Below, piece after piece: positions 56,054 through 64,000 of a stretch of DNA of 64,000 nt. Position 1 is the stretch's first letter. Every line of letters begins with the position of its first letter. The notes beneath the pieces were generated by a model. The model was not told the origin of the DNA and did not search any database. It saw only the letters and a program-made list of their open reading frames with translations. The translations under genes and the position numbers were made by a program. Source of the DNA: Gnetum montanum (Eukaryota > Streptophyta > Gnetopsida > Gnetales > Gnetaceae); NCBI GenBank assembly GCA_015680685.1, contig MNCI01001832.1:370811-434810 (forward strand), written 5' to 3'.

Positions 56054-56739
56054 ATGTCTCAATGCTTCTTAAAACATTCAATTGAAAAACCATCAAAACT
56101 TAGAGCTTTACCATCTACTTTGATTTCATCTGTTGTAATTTTTTGTTCAAGAATACTTCGATGTTCTTTTGTTATAAGATAAGAAATATGAATACTAGAG
56201 GTCTAGAATGATTTCTTCCTAAAACCTTTAAAAGAAAATACAAGAAAAATGATTTTCTAAATTCTATTAATAATTTCATAATCTCTAATGATAGAATCAT
56301 TTATATACAGTAATTCTAGTTTAGGTACTTAATCGTTTCCTTTTAGAAACTTAAAATTTTTTACAAGGTTCATCTTTAATTTTTAACCAACTCATGTGAC
56401 TTCTAGTGAAAGTACTTTTAGCTTCAAAATCATCCCAACTTTATTTAGCATAATGAGCTTTAGCCAATAATATTTTAGTTTTAAAATCAAAGGGATTCTA
56501 GTCTATATGAATTTACATTTACTTTACAATTTATGCAAGATCTTCATTAACTTGACGTTTATGCTTAGCAAATTACTTTTTAAATCATCTAGTATAATTT
56601 CTAATTCTACAAGTGGTTTAGTATCACCAATCAATTCAACCAACCAATATCATCAATAGGCTTTTTTCTACATTTCATAAAGACTTCAAAATATTTTTAG
56701 CGCTAAATAGTGTGAACATATTAGCATTTATATGAAAAA

Positions 56740-57590
56740 TCTCATGCTTTTAAAAAAATGAAGAATTAATTCCAGAAAGAAAAATGCTAATATGAAAATG
56801 GTTTGAAAAAGTAGCATATGCATAGACTTATGCTTTCCTTATAGGCTTCCAAAATGAAACATTAGAAATGTAAAATCTATTAAGTTTACAATAAATTCTA
56901 TCGTTTCCTTATTGATAATTACACCAAGTATAATGCTTCTTATTTGAATGAGATGGAAATAAGGAGCTAACATTAAAAAAATTCTTTGAAATTGTATTAG
57001 TATTCTTTTTCTTTAGAAGACAAATTAGAAGGAAGATCACCAAGTGTATCTAATTGACTTTCAACCATATTAAGATCATCTTCACTAATCCAAGAACCTT
57101 TTAAGTAGAGATAAAGGATATTGCGAAATATCTTATCGATCTTTTCAATTATTAGATGCATAAATATTACAAATTCTAAAGTCACCTTTTTCACTATGAT
57201 AAATAATCCAAATAATTCTTCCAAGGTTGTCAAAATTATAATTTTAAATTTTTTTCAATCTAATTTTTATTAACAAGAATAGCAATACCACCTTTATTAA
57301 CTTCATGAGTAGTAGAAAAAATGCATTTACCAAAAAGACTAATAGCATGCACTGAAATCTTAATTTCTTATAGGAAAAGAAAATTTGGAGATAAATGTCA
57401 ATTTGAAACATACTTGCTAATAATCTTTGCTTAGGATCTATCTAAAAACACTTGAACATTCATGGTAAAACTATCATTAAGATGTAGAAGAGGAGATCCT
57501 CATCCTTGATTTTTCAAGCTCAATATTTTTCTCACAAACCATGTCCCTAATAAGTGAAAAGGCATTGTTTGATAAAAAAAACATTTGAAA
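56740..57590 (-). pseudogene. LINE endonuclease (APE-like)
   Basis: Minus strand: GRIIWIIYHSEKGDFRICNIYASNN (in part), DDLNMVESQLDTLGDLP, then YTWCN and LNRFYISN, and a final SNHFHISIFL. These correspond to the IYAP, GDFN, TW.N..LDR and SDH signatures of AP-type endonucleases, several mutated. Confidence 0.65.
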
Positions 57591-57599
57591 TAGTAGTAG

Positions 57600-58271
57600 A
57601 AGTAGAGAGAGATAAAGATACATTTGGGATTATTAAATTGAAAGTAATATGTGCAAGCCTCTTCTTTTTGTGTTGCATTGAGTAAAATCCATCTACATTA
57701 GTATTTCCATTACTAGTCCTTGCTAAAAATTTTTATTATAAAGAGAAATTATCTTTAAATATCAAGAGTTTACCAATACCATTAGAATTAAAAGGGTTAG
57801 CAAAAGGTTGAAAGCTTTTCGAAGAAGATTACATTTGCACTTGGTGAAAACTACCATTATTTCCATGTTCTAAAAATTATTGTTTATTTTTCTTATGAAC
57901 AACTTTTTTTTATTAAGAATAGGAAAAATTCTAATGATATGACCTTCATGATAAGAATAGCTGTAGTATTTTTTGTAAATTATAGTATGTAATTTTTTGG
58001 TAAAAACACTAATTATCAACCTTCAGTTTTAATTTTATCTTCGTCTACCATAAATCAATCTTTAGAAAAGAATGTATGCATTGTTTATCATCTAGTAATG
58101 TTTTTGACTTTGTCTTTAAGATTATGCTAATGTTGTCAACACTTTGAAAAATAAGGGGAAGATTCTCTAATTCAACCTAGTAAGGAATTTTAAAGTAATG
58201 AGAATAATATGAATCAATATCTAATTTCCATTCTAAAGTAATAAAAGTATTGCACTAATCCATAAAAAATT
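57600..58271 (-). pseudogene. LINE ORF1 remnant
   Basis: Minus strand LENLPLIFQSVDNISIILK, then a knuckle-like YSYHEGHIIRIFP where Cys codons read Tyr. Fits the ORF1 (DUF4283 plus zinc knuckle) of plant L1 elements but is weak. Cut by the LTR at 58272. Confidence 0.45.
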
Positions 58272-59217
58272 TGATGATCATCAAAGTGTCACGTTGATGA
58301 GCCCCCGTTAACATGACCTCATCGACAAGGCACCATTTATGTTGTGTTGTTTCCCATCGACGGGGCTGTGTCGACATAGCATTTACTGCATCTACGAGGC
58401 CTTGTCAATGTAGTATTGTAGCAAAAACTATAAATACCAACTCCCGACCATTTTTATGGGCATTCAAGTCATAGTAGTAGTAGAGATATTGTATTTTGTT
58501 CATTTGAAAGTTAGAATATTTCTCTAAGTGTCCATAGTAGAAGTTAGAAAGTCTACAGATTTTTATTTGAGCACTATTGTACTTGAACCACACCATTGTG
58601 TACAATAATAAAGACAAGATTCTTGATGAACCTTTCAGCACTTAGAATAGATTAATGATTTATTTATGCATTTATTATTTTCATGAATTATGTCATAATT
58701 AAGCTAAATTAGACTTCAAGCAATCAGTTAATTAATTAAGCTAAATAAATTAAGCACATAAGTATGACTACTTTGAGCATAAACACGTATTCACTTGGTA
58801 ATTCTAATAGCGTTATTTCTTGATGCTTCCAATAACATAGTGCTTGGTAACCTAGTAGTGGATATGTGGGTTCATGATGTGTACAAAAAGTAGGACCAGA
58901 TGCTTATGTTAGGGCTAGTTAGGGATTAGTTAGTTAGTTAAATTAAATTAGTTATTCAATTACTCTATCTCTCTCTTTATGCACCAAAGAACATAAAACA
59001 TAAAACAATAAAAATCATATACCTCGATTACACTTAACCATACGATGTGCATCACAAGTATAATTGGGAAGACATCGAATGACCATTAGGGCAAGGTTCA
59101 CTTCCTAGAAGACTAGTGTATTGAAAACTATAGAGTCCATGGAATTTGACCAGATCGTGTGTGAGCGCTTTGCAATTCATATGGTTGGATGTAGGGATAC
59201 CTCTTCACTACTCATCA
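58272..59217 (+). repeat. 5' LTR of element 6 (946 bp)
   Basis: TGATGATCATC start, CTCATCA end, TATA 58428-58436, AATAAAG near 58608. Confidence 0.9.
58285..58436 (+). promoter_or_regulatory. LTR promoter of element 6
   Basis: GTTGATGAGCCCCC, CCTCATCGACAAGG, CATCGACGGGG and CTACGAGGCC units in both orientations, then CTATAAATA. Confidence 0.65.
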
Positions 59218-59218
59218 T

Positions 59219-59236
59219 TAGCACCATTTCCAAGGA
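59219..59236 (+). other. Primer-binding site of element 6
   Basis: TAGCACCATTTCCAAGGA; tRNA-Asp type with transitions. Confidence 0.65.
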
Positions 59237-59366
59237 CTCTATTTATTGAATCATGCACTACCTAGGCTTAGTAAATATTTTTAATATCATTGGATGAACC
59301 CCAAGGTCAACATCATTGTCAATTATATAATTACAAAAGCACACTGATTATTTTATTTGTTGCAAA

Positions 59367-60805
59367 ATGTCTTCTTCTTCTCAAAAGCATGATGATGTCA
59401 AACCGCCAGTTCCACAAGAGTGCAAGGTGGTATATACTCATCCAGATGAGTATATACTTGAATTCATCTTCATCCTACATTAGGATGAGAAACTGCAATG
59501 GTGTGACATACAAGGCAACATTGTAATGCCTCTCGATTGATCTGTGTCAGTGATGATGCTTCAAACTTTAAAGAAGTTAGGCATTTAAGACCTTCAAGAG
59601 GAATATGTTGTACATGACTATGACTACCATGACTATCGTCCCACTGAAATACAACGCAAGTGAGATTGACACCAAGAGAAACACCATGAGGCTATGAAGG
59701 AAAAATAATTCACTAATCCGTTGTTCCTCCTAAACCAAGATGACAATGAGCATCCTTCCTTTGAGAGAGCTTGACATGAAGATTCTCCATCCCTTATTAT
59801 TAATGATGGAGATGTGGCCCTAAATCTATGGTCCACAATTAACTATCTAGGTTCAGGAACATATGACAATCAAGGTAAGGGATCATATAAGTATTGAGAT
59901 GATAAGAAAACCAATGAATGTGGTCGTGATAACCAAAGGAAAATTGGGAAATATCATAGTGGAGGTAGTCCTCCTCCCTATTTTTCCTCTTCATCTACTT
60001 CCTCTTCTTTTGATTTTGAAAGATGTTGCAGAAAGAACAACTATAATGGAGGTGACCAAAAGGACCACAATGAATGAAGGGGTAATAGAGGGCATCATCA
60101 AAGACAATGAAATAATGATGATAGTGAGCCTTTGTATGCAACTCAAAGCATGCTTAACATTGAAGAGACAATCAACATTCCAACTAGGCATGTGAAAGAT
60201 AGCTAAAATTTGGTACCTATCCCTGGTGTTAGAATCCATCCACAGATGGAGTACAGTGTTAGAGTTGTTAATGATAAATATCATATGTACTCTAGAGTAT
60301 CTAACCTAAGAAGGCAAATCCAAGGCTAGAAACAAAGAACACATGAGCCCTTGGATACCACCATGGGTAGATATTATTCTCTCTTACATAGATACCCTAG
60401 CCATGGTTATTCCCAGAGGGAATAACTCCACCACATCATAGATGGGCTTAGAGTAGAAACTAGAAGAAATCTTGGCATTTATGCCTAAGGGAGATCATCT
60501 GAACTAAGAGCTCATTAGATCCAAAGGCTAATAGACTAGGTAGCAAAATAAGAAGGTGAGTTATGAAAAAGGGAAGTGTAGAAAAATATAATAGGAACCA
60601 TTCCATTTGGAAAAGGGAGGTTTGATTTTGTGAGAAGGAGGAGTCACCACTCGAGGAAGTGGTGAATAGAAAAACCTTGTCCATCCAAAAATCTATTTAT
60701 GATATTTTGGCAAAGGTTGATAAATTATGGGACTCTTTGAATGAAAAGTTCCAAACTGCTATGAAGATTGTTGAAGAATCCAAAGAGAAAAATAGTCATC
60801 ATGAT
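59367..60805 (+). pseudogene. gag of element 6, 3'-truncated by insertion
   Basis: ATG at 59367 (MSSSSQKHDDVKPPVPQ). The block VVYTHPDEYILEFIF carries the best hairpin (59430-59457). Acidic and Gly/Ser-rich middle, then a capsid core part NDKYHMYSRVSNLRRQIQG (60270-60330) and DGLRVETRRNLGIYA (60440). About 60 bp of core is deleted near 60205. Stops nearly all TAG/TGA/TAA at Gln, Arg or Trp positions. The open frame beginning at 59290 is not the gag start. Confidence 0.83.
59430..59457 (+). repeat. gag-start hairpin, 13-bp perfect arms
   Basis: GTATATACTCATC and GATGAGTATATAC around CA. Confidence 0.88.
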
Positions 60806-61579
60806 TGATGGGACGCGATATCACATGGGCCGCGATATCGCAGTGTGCCGCAAAGTCTATAAATAAGAGGTGACTCTCCCTTATTTTCCATTCTAGGCCT
60901 AGATTGTAGGGAAACTCTGGCAGTTTGATCTCTCTAGAGATAGAATATTTTCCATGTGCTTGTAGTAGGAACTCCAAAGTAAATAGATCTTTATTTGAGC
61001 AAACATTGTACTTGAACACAAGTTTGTGTACGACAATAAAGATGAACTTCTTGGATAAACCTTGTAGTGCATGGAATAGGCTAAATAGGACTTTTATTTA
61101 TTGTTATTTATTTTTTCCATTTACATGCTTTATTAGTTATTAAATCTCTCTCAACCCTTCTCTCCTAGTTAAGTGCCTTAGTACTACCGCTTCGAGCATG
61201 TGCGTTACGCGTGGTGATCCCAGCAACGACTAGCGTTTGGTAACCATGGTTGCATTGGTTCAGGGTTTGAACGGTAAGTGGGAACAGATGCTAACACTAG
61301 GTTAATTAAGACTTAGTTAGTTAGTTAGAGTTAGTTAGTTAATCTCTTCAACCCTTTACCTTGTCAACTTAGGAGATAAAAATAGAAAAACTATAAAAAT
61401 CATATACCTCGGACTTACTTAACCATACCGTGACAAATACAAGTCTGGAAAGACAACAAATAATTAACCTTAAGTGTTCCATGAGGCATGTAGGCACTTA
61501 GTCTGTAGAGTTTGACTAGATCGTGCATGTTACGTTCATATTCGTATGGTTGAGTGTAGGGGTACCTCGCCACTCATCA
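60806..61579 (+). repeat. LTR A
   Basis: TGATGGGACGCG start, CTCATCA end, TATA 60857-60865, AATAAAG near 61035; closest to the LTRs of element 2. Inserted in the gag of element 6. Confidence 0.9.
60811..60865 (+). promoter_or_regulatory. LTR A promoter, two GATATC decamers plus TATA
   Basis: ACGCGATATCAC and CGCGATATCGCAG, then CTATAAATA. Confidence 0.8.
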
Positions 61580-61580
61580 T

Positions 61581-61655
61581 TGGTGCCATTGTCGGGGATC
61601 GAACCTAGGTCATCCACGTGACAGGCGGAAATACTTACGACTATACTACAACGAC
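61581..61655 (-). tRNA. Full-length tRNA-Asp(GTC) copy, reverse-transcribed from primer (pseudogene)
   Basis: The minus strand of these 75 bases reads as an entire plant tRNA-Asp: it begins GTCGTTGTAGTATAG, has anticodon loop CTGTCAC (anticodon GTC), T-loop GGTTCGATCC and 3' end GGCACCA. The CCA end, not gene-encoded in eukaryotes, abuts the LTR (one base apart) and its last 18 bases are the PBS. Against the canonical sequence as recalled, nearly all differences are C/T or G/A transitions. It is a retro-copy of the primer, not a functional gene. Confidence 0.88.
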
Positions 61656-61915
61656 ATCAAATCCCAACACCTGGAGGACAAGAAAAAAGTAAAGACACCT
61701 ATGGAGGAGCCACCACCACCAGAAACTACATGAGTTCCACCAATTTTATAATCATAGGATTTTCTTTTGTGTTGTGTCTCAATTTTGTTCTGACTCCACA
61801 CTGCGGCATGATTCCATTCTAGTCAGTCAATAATTCCATACCTATCCACTGTGTAATAAATGGAGCTTGTTCTCTTTGTAACTCGAGGACGAGTTTTCAT
61901 TTAGTCGTGGGGGTA
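61656..61915 (+). pseudogene. ORF2 C-terminal tail, 3'UTR and polypurine tract
   Basis: Joined directly to base 1 of the tRNA. It encodes the end of an ORF2 (PMEEPPPPETT, stop at about 61732; element 5 has PMEEPPPPGTT), then the CATACCTATCC box, AACTCGAGGACGAG and TAGTCGTGGGGGTA before LTR B. Confidence 0.8.
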
Positions 61916-62796
61916 TGATGAGTCATGAATTTTCTGGCTGTGATACCGTGATATCACAACTATGATATCTCAGTGGTTGTGATATCACAGTTGGGATATC
62001 GCATGGGCTGCGATATCCTGTACGTGATGTATCGTACATGATATCGCATCCTTCCTACCACTAGTTCTATAAATAAGAGGTGAATCTCCCTCATTTGATA
62101 ACTTCGAATAGGAGTAGCAAAGCTCTAATAGTTTGATCCCTCTAGAGATAGATTATTTTCCCATGTCTACCCACAGTGTGGTGAATGTAATTGTACGACA
62201 TCCTTTATTCAAGTGTGACGTACTTGGACATGCACATGACTGACAATAAATATCAAGATTACTTCCTCATTGCAGCATTCACTTTTTTTATGTATTTATT
62301 TAATTGCTATTTACTGCTTTCCTAATTAGTATCTCTCACCCTTAAACTCATGTTAAACTGTAGAATGAGTACGAATTGATTACGAGCATTTAAGTGTGAC
62401 TACTTGGTAACCCAGTGGCGTACCTAGGATCTGCGCTTGGTAATCCCGGTGGTAGTCATGCACAAAGTCCAAGATGTGTACAGATGATCAAGGAACGGAT
62501 GCTCATCGCACTTTGGCTAGATTAGATTCTTTTACCCTTTCTCCCCTAGCTTAGTTAATATTACCTTCCATTGCCTTCAGGAGTAACATTAGATTAGGAA
62601 ACCCATCATACACCTCACTCTGGACTAAACCATACGTGACAAATATAACACTAGTCCAGGTAGAAAGACAGCGAACTGTGACCTAAGGACAATTGTCTAG
62701 GTGCCACAACTAGTCCGTCTATGGAGTTCGACCAGATCGCGCGTGAGAACACTCGTATTTGTATGGTTGAGTGTAGGGGTATCTCGCCACTCATAA
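61916..62796 (+). repeat. LTR B
   Basis: TGATGAGTCATG start; TATA 62067-62075; ends CTCATAA (CATCA with one change). Element 5 subfamily. Confidence 0.88.
61939..62075 (+). promoter_or_regulatory. LTR B promoter, GATATC palindrome array plus TATA
   Basis: About seven decamers (for example GTGATATCAC, GGGATATCGC, GCGATATCCTGTAC and CATGATATCGC), then TTCTATAAATA. Confidence 0.8.
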
Positions 62797-62800
62797 TTTA

Positions 62801-63679
62801 TGATGAGTCATGAATTTTCTGGTTGTGATATCACTACCATGATATCACAGCCGTGATATCCCAGTGGTTCTGATATCACAGTTGGGATATCATAGCCATG
62901 ATATCGCATGGGCTGTAATATCGCATACGCGATATCGCATCCTTCCCACCACCAGTTCTATAAATAAGATGTGACTTTCCCTCATTTGACAACTTAGAAT
63001 AGGTGAGGCTCTGGTAGTTTGATCCCTCTAGAGATAGATTATTTTCCCGTGTCTGCCCACAGTGTGGTGAATGTAATTGTACAGCATCCTTTATTCGAGT
63101 GTGACGTACTTAGACATGCACATGACTGACAATAAAGATCGAGATTACTTCATCATTGCAGCATTCACTTTGTTTATTTATTTATTTAATTGTTATTTAC
63201 TACTTTCCTAATTAGTCTCTCTTAGCCTTACCTCCTAGAAATGTGGAATGAGTACGACTTGATTACGAGCATTTAAGTGTGACTACTTGGTAACCTAGTG
63301 GTGTACCTAGGATCTGCGCTTAGTAATCCTAGTGTTAGTCATGCACAAAGTCCAAGATGTGTACGGATGATCAAGGAATGGATGCTCATCGCACTTTGGC
63401 TAGATTAGATTCTTTTACCCTTTCTCCCCTAGCTTAGTTAATATTACCTTCCATTGCCTTTAGGAGTAGCATTAGATTAGGAAACCCATCATACACCTCA
63501 CTCTGGACTAAACCATACATGACAAATATAATACTAGTCTAGGTGGGAAGGCAGTGAACTGTGACCTAAGGATAACTATCTAGGTGCCACAACTAGTTCG
63601 TCTGTGGAGTTCGACTGGATTACACATGAGAATGCTCGTATTCGTATGGTTGAGTGTAGGGGTATCTCGCCATTCATCA
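62801..63679 (+). repeat. LTR C
   Basis: TGATGAGTCATG start, TTCATCA end; closely similar to LTR B but with additional GATATC decamers in U3. Followed by PBS and gag. Confidence 0.9.
62826..62966 (+). promoter_or_regulatory. LTR C promoter, GATATC palindrome array plus TATA
   Basis: Eight or so decamers ending AATATCGC-ATAC-GCGATATCGC, then CTATAAATA at 62958-62966. Confidence 0.8.
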
Positions 63680-63680
63680 T

Positions 63681-63698
63681 TAGCGTCATTGTCAGGAA
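63681..63698 (+). other. Primer-binding site after LTR C
   Basis: TAGCGTCATTGTCAGGAA; tRNA-Asp type with transitions. The leader that follows (AAGTGTTTGTGCGC) is that of element 2. Confidence 0.75.
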
Positions 63699-63821
63699 CT
63701 AAGTGTTTGTGCGCTAAGTAGAACATAGGATATTACTCACATCATTGGGAGCTTAAGCGAACCTTGGGTTAATTAAACAAAAAATTTATATAACGGTTAA
63801 TTAGCACACCGATAAGACATA

Positions 63822-64000
63822 ATGTCTTCTTCTTCTTTTCACAAGAGCACTTCACCTAGGGATAATACAAGAAACAGTCTGCAATCAAAAACACGTAACC
63901 TAAATTAGCCGATTCCTCAACAATATAGGTTGACATATACTCATCCCGATGAGTATATACCTAATTTTACTTTTATCCTCCATCAGGATGAATAGATGCG
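63822..64000 (+). pseudogene. gag start of the last element (partial at window edge)
   Basis: MSSSSFHKSTSPRDNTRNS, then YTHPDEYIPNFTF; very similar to the gag of element 2. The gag-start hairpin is at 63935-63958. TAG stops occur at Gln positions (codon at about 63907 and at 63992). Continues beyond the window. Confidence 0.85.

Larger units (their letters stand above)
53000..56350 (-). pseudogene. LINE reverse transcriptase
   Basis: Minus strand, in order: GDLQHINNYRLITLLNN and SYKILAKCITWQIQKLIED (55130-55000 and its copies), TFIKLDYAKVYNRIK (motif A, about 54900), then after the solo LTR LQGCSLSFDLFII (about 53450) and MYFIDDSFFM (catalytic IDD, about 53300). This is the non-LTR type (LLN.YKI, QG..LS..LF, .DD). 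Inactive. Confidence 0.8.
51371..58271 (-). mobile_element. L1-like LINE, decayed, minus strand
   Basis: Read on the minus strand: ORF1 remnant with a zinc-knuckle-like YSYHEGHIIRIFP (58271-57600), endonuclease (57590-56740), reverse transcriptase (about 56350-53000) and a C-terminal region (to about 51400). It is interrupted by a solo LTR and a triplication, and cut at its 5' end by element 6. Very AT-rich and full of stops. Confidence 0.75.
58272..60805 (+). mobile_element. Element 6: LTR and gag, cut by the 60806 LTR
   Basis: Same subfamily as the LTR at 4514. LTR 58272-59217, PBS and gag to 60805, where another LTR interrupts it. It is inserted in the LINE. Confidence 0.87.
60806..63679 (+). 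mobile_element. Composite of three LTRs with a tRNA fusion
   Basis: LTR A (60806-61579, element 2 subfamily) - full tRNA-Asp copy - ORF2 tail and polypurine tract - LTR B (61916-62796, element 5 subfamily) - 4 bp - LTR C (62801-63679) - PBS - gag. LTR A and B are not a matching pair. Confidence 0.8.

Noticed and set aside
5575-60805. Reassignment of TAG/TAA to glutamine, since most stops fall at Gln codons
   Set aside because: Homologous copies carry CAG/CAA at the same sites, frameshifts are also present, and TGG to TAG and CGA to TGA changes occur. Decay by deamination explains this; the ADH exons have no such codons.
61581-61655. Functional nuclear tRNA-Asp gene
   Set aside because: It starts one base after an LTR end as its PBS, includes the CCA that nuclear genes lack, and has mismatches in the stems.

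Overview
The window is land-plant nuclear DNA. At the left edge lies the 5' part of one single-copy-type gene, an alcohol dehydrogenase on the minus strand. It is GC-rich and has an intron. The remaining ~60 kb is AT-rich, decayed transposon sequence: nested Ty3/gypsy LTR retrotransposons, a LINE, SINE-like repeats and a solo LTR. The PBS sequences match tRNA-Asp, the pol order is PR-RT-RH-INT without a chromodomain, and a large extra ORF follows pol. Together these place the LTR elements near the Athila/Tat (non-chromovirus) lineage. The sequence does not fix the species. A large-genome plant is likely, possibly not an angiosperm. Single 'n' bases mark collapsed assembly gaps.

Layout. 1-941: ADH 5' end and promoter. 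942-4513: intergenic DNA with four SINE-like copies and an LTR-like stretch rich in short inverted repeats. 4514-19437: a chimeric element whose 5' half (LTR, gag, PR, RT) is joined at about 8316 to the ORF2-LTR 3' end of another element; it is interrupted by element 2 (8995-16263, minus, TSD CCACT), which carries gag-PR only. 19506-51365: element 3, about 13.4 kb of its own sequence (gag, pol, conserved 3' noncoding region, internal promoter, ORF2). Its integrase end is split by element 4 (26721-45134, TSD ACATC). The 3' LTR of element 4 is in turn split by element 5 (36006-44442, minus, TSD CTTAG), which carries gag and ORF2 but no pol. 51371-58271: a minus-strand L1-like LINE containing a 1.25-kb solo LTR and a roughly 0.6-kb triplication. 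58272-60805: 5' end of element 6. 60806-64000: a composite of three LTRs, including a complete tRNA-Asp copy fused to an LTR/PBS and a head-to-tail LTR-LTR junction, then the start of another gag.

How the parts work together. The families share a plan: LTR promoter, gag and pol, a 1.6-2 kb conserved noncoding region with a covarying hairpin, and in some a second promoter driving ORF2 (a plant-transposon-type domain plus a long coiled coil). Each family has its own short palindrome repeated just upstream of the LTR TATA box. In the two elements where the region upstream of ORF2 survives, the same family-specific palindrome recurs at the internal ORF2 promoter. This suggests a self-recognising regulatory system in which one factor, perhaps ORF2 itself, acts on both promoters. 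That is inference. Almost every ORF is broken, mostly by nonsense changes of the CAG/CAA to TAG/TAA and TGG to TAG type expected from deamination of methylated cytosine.
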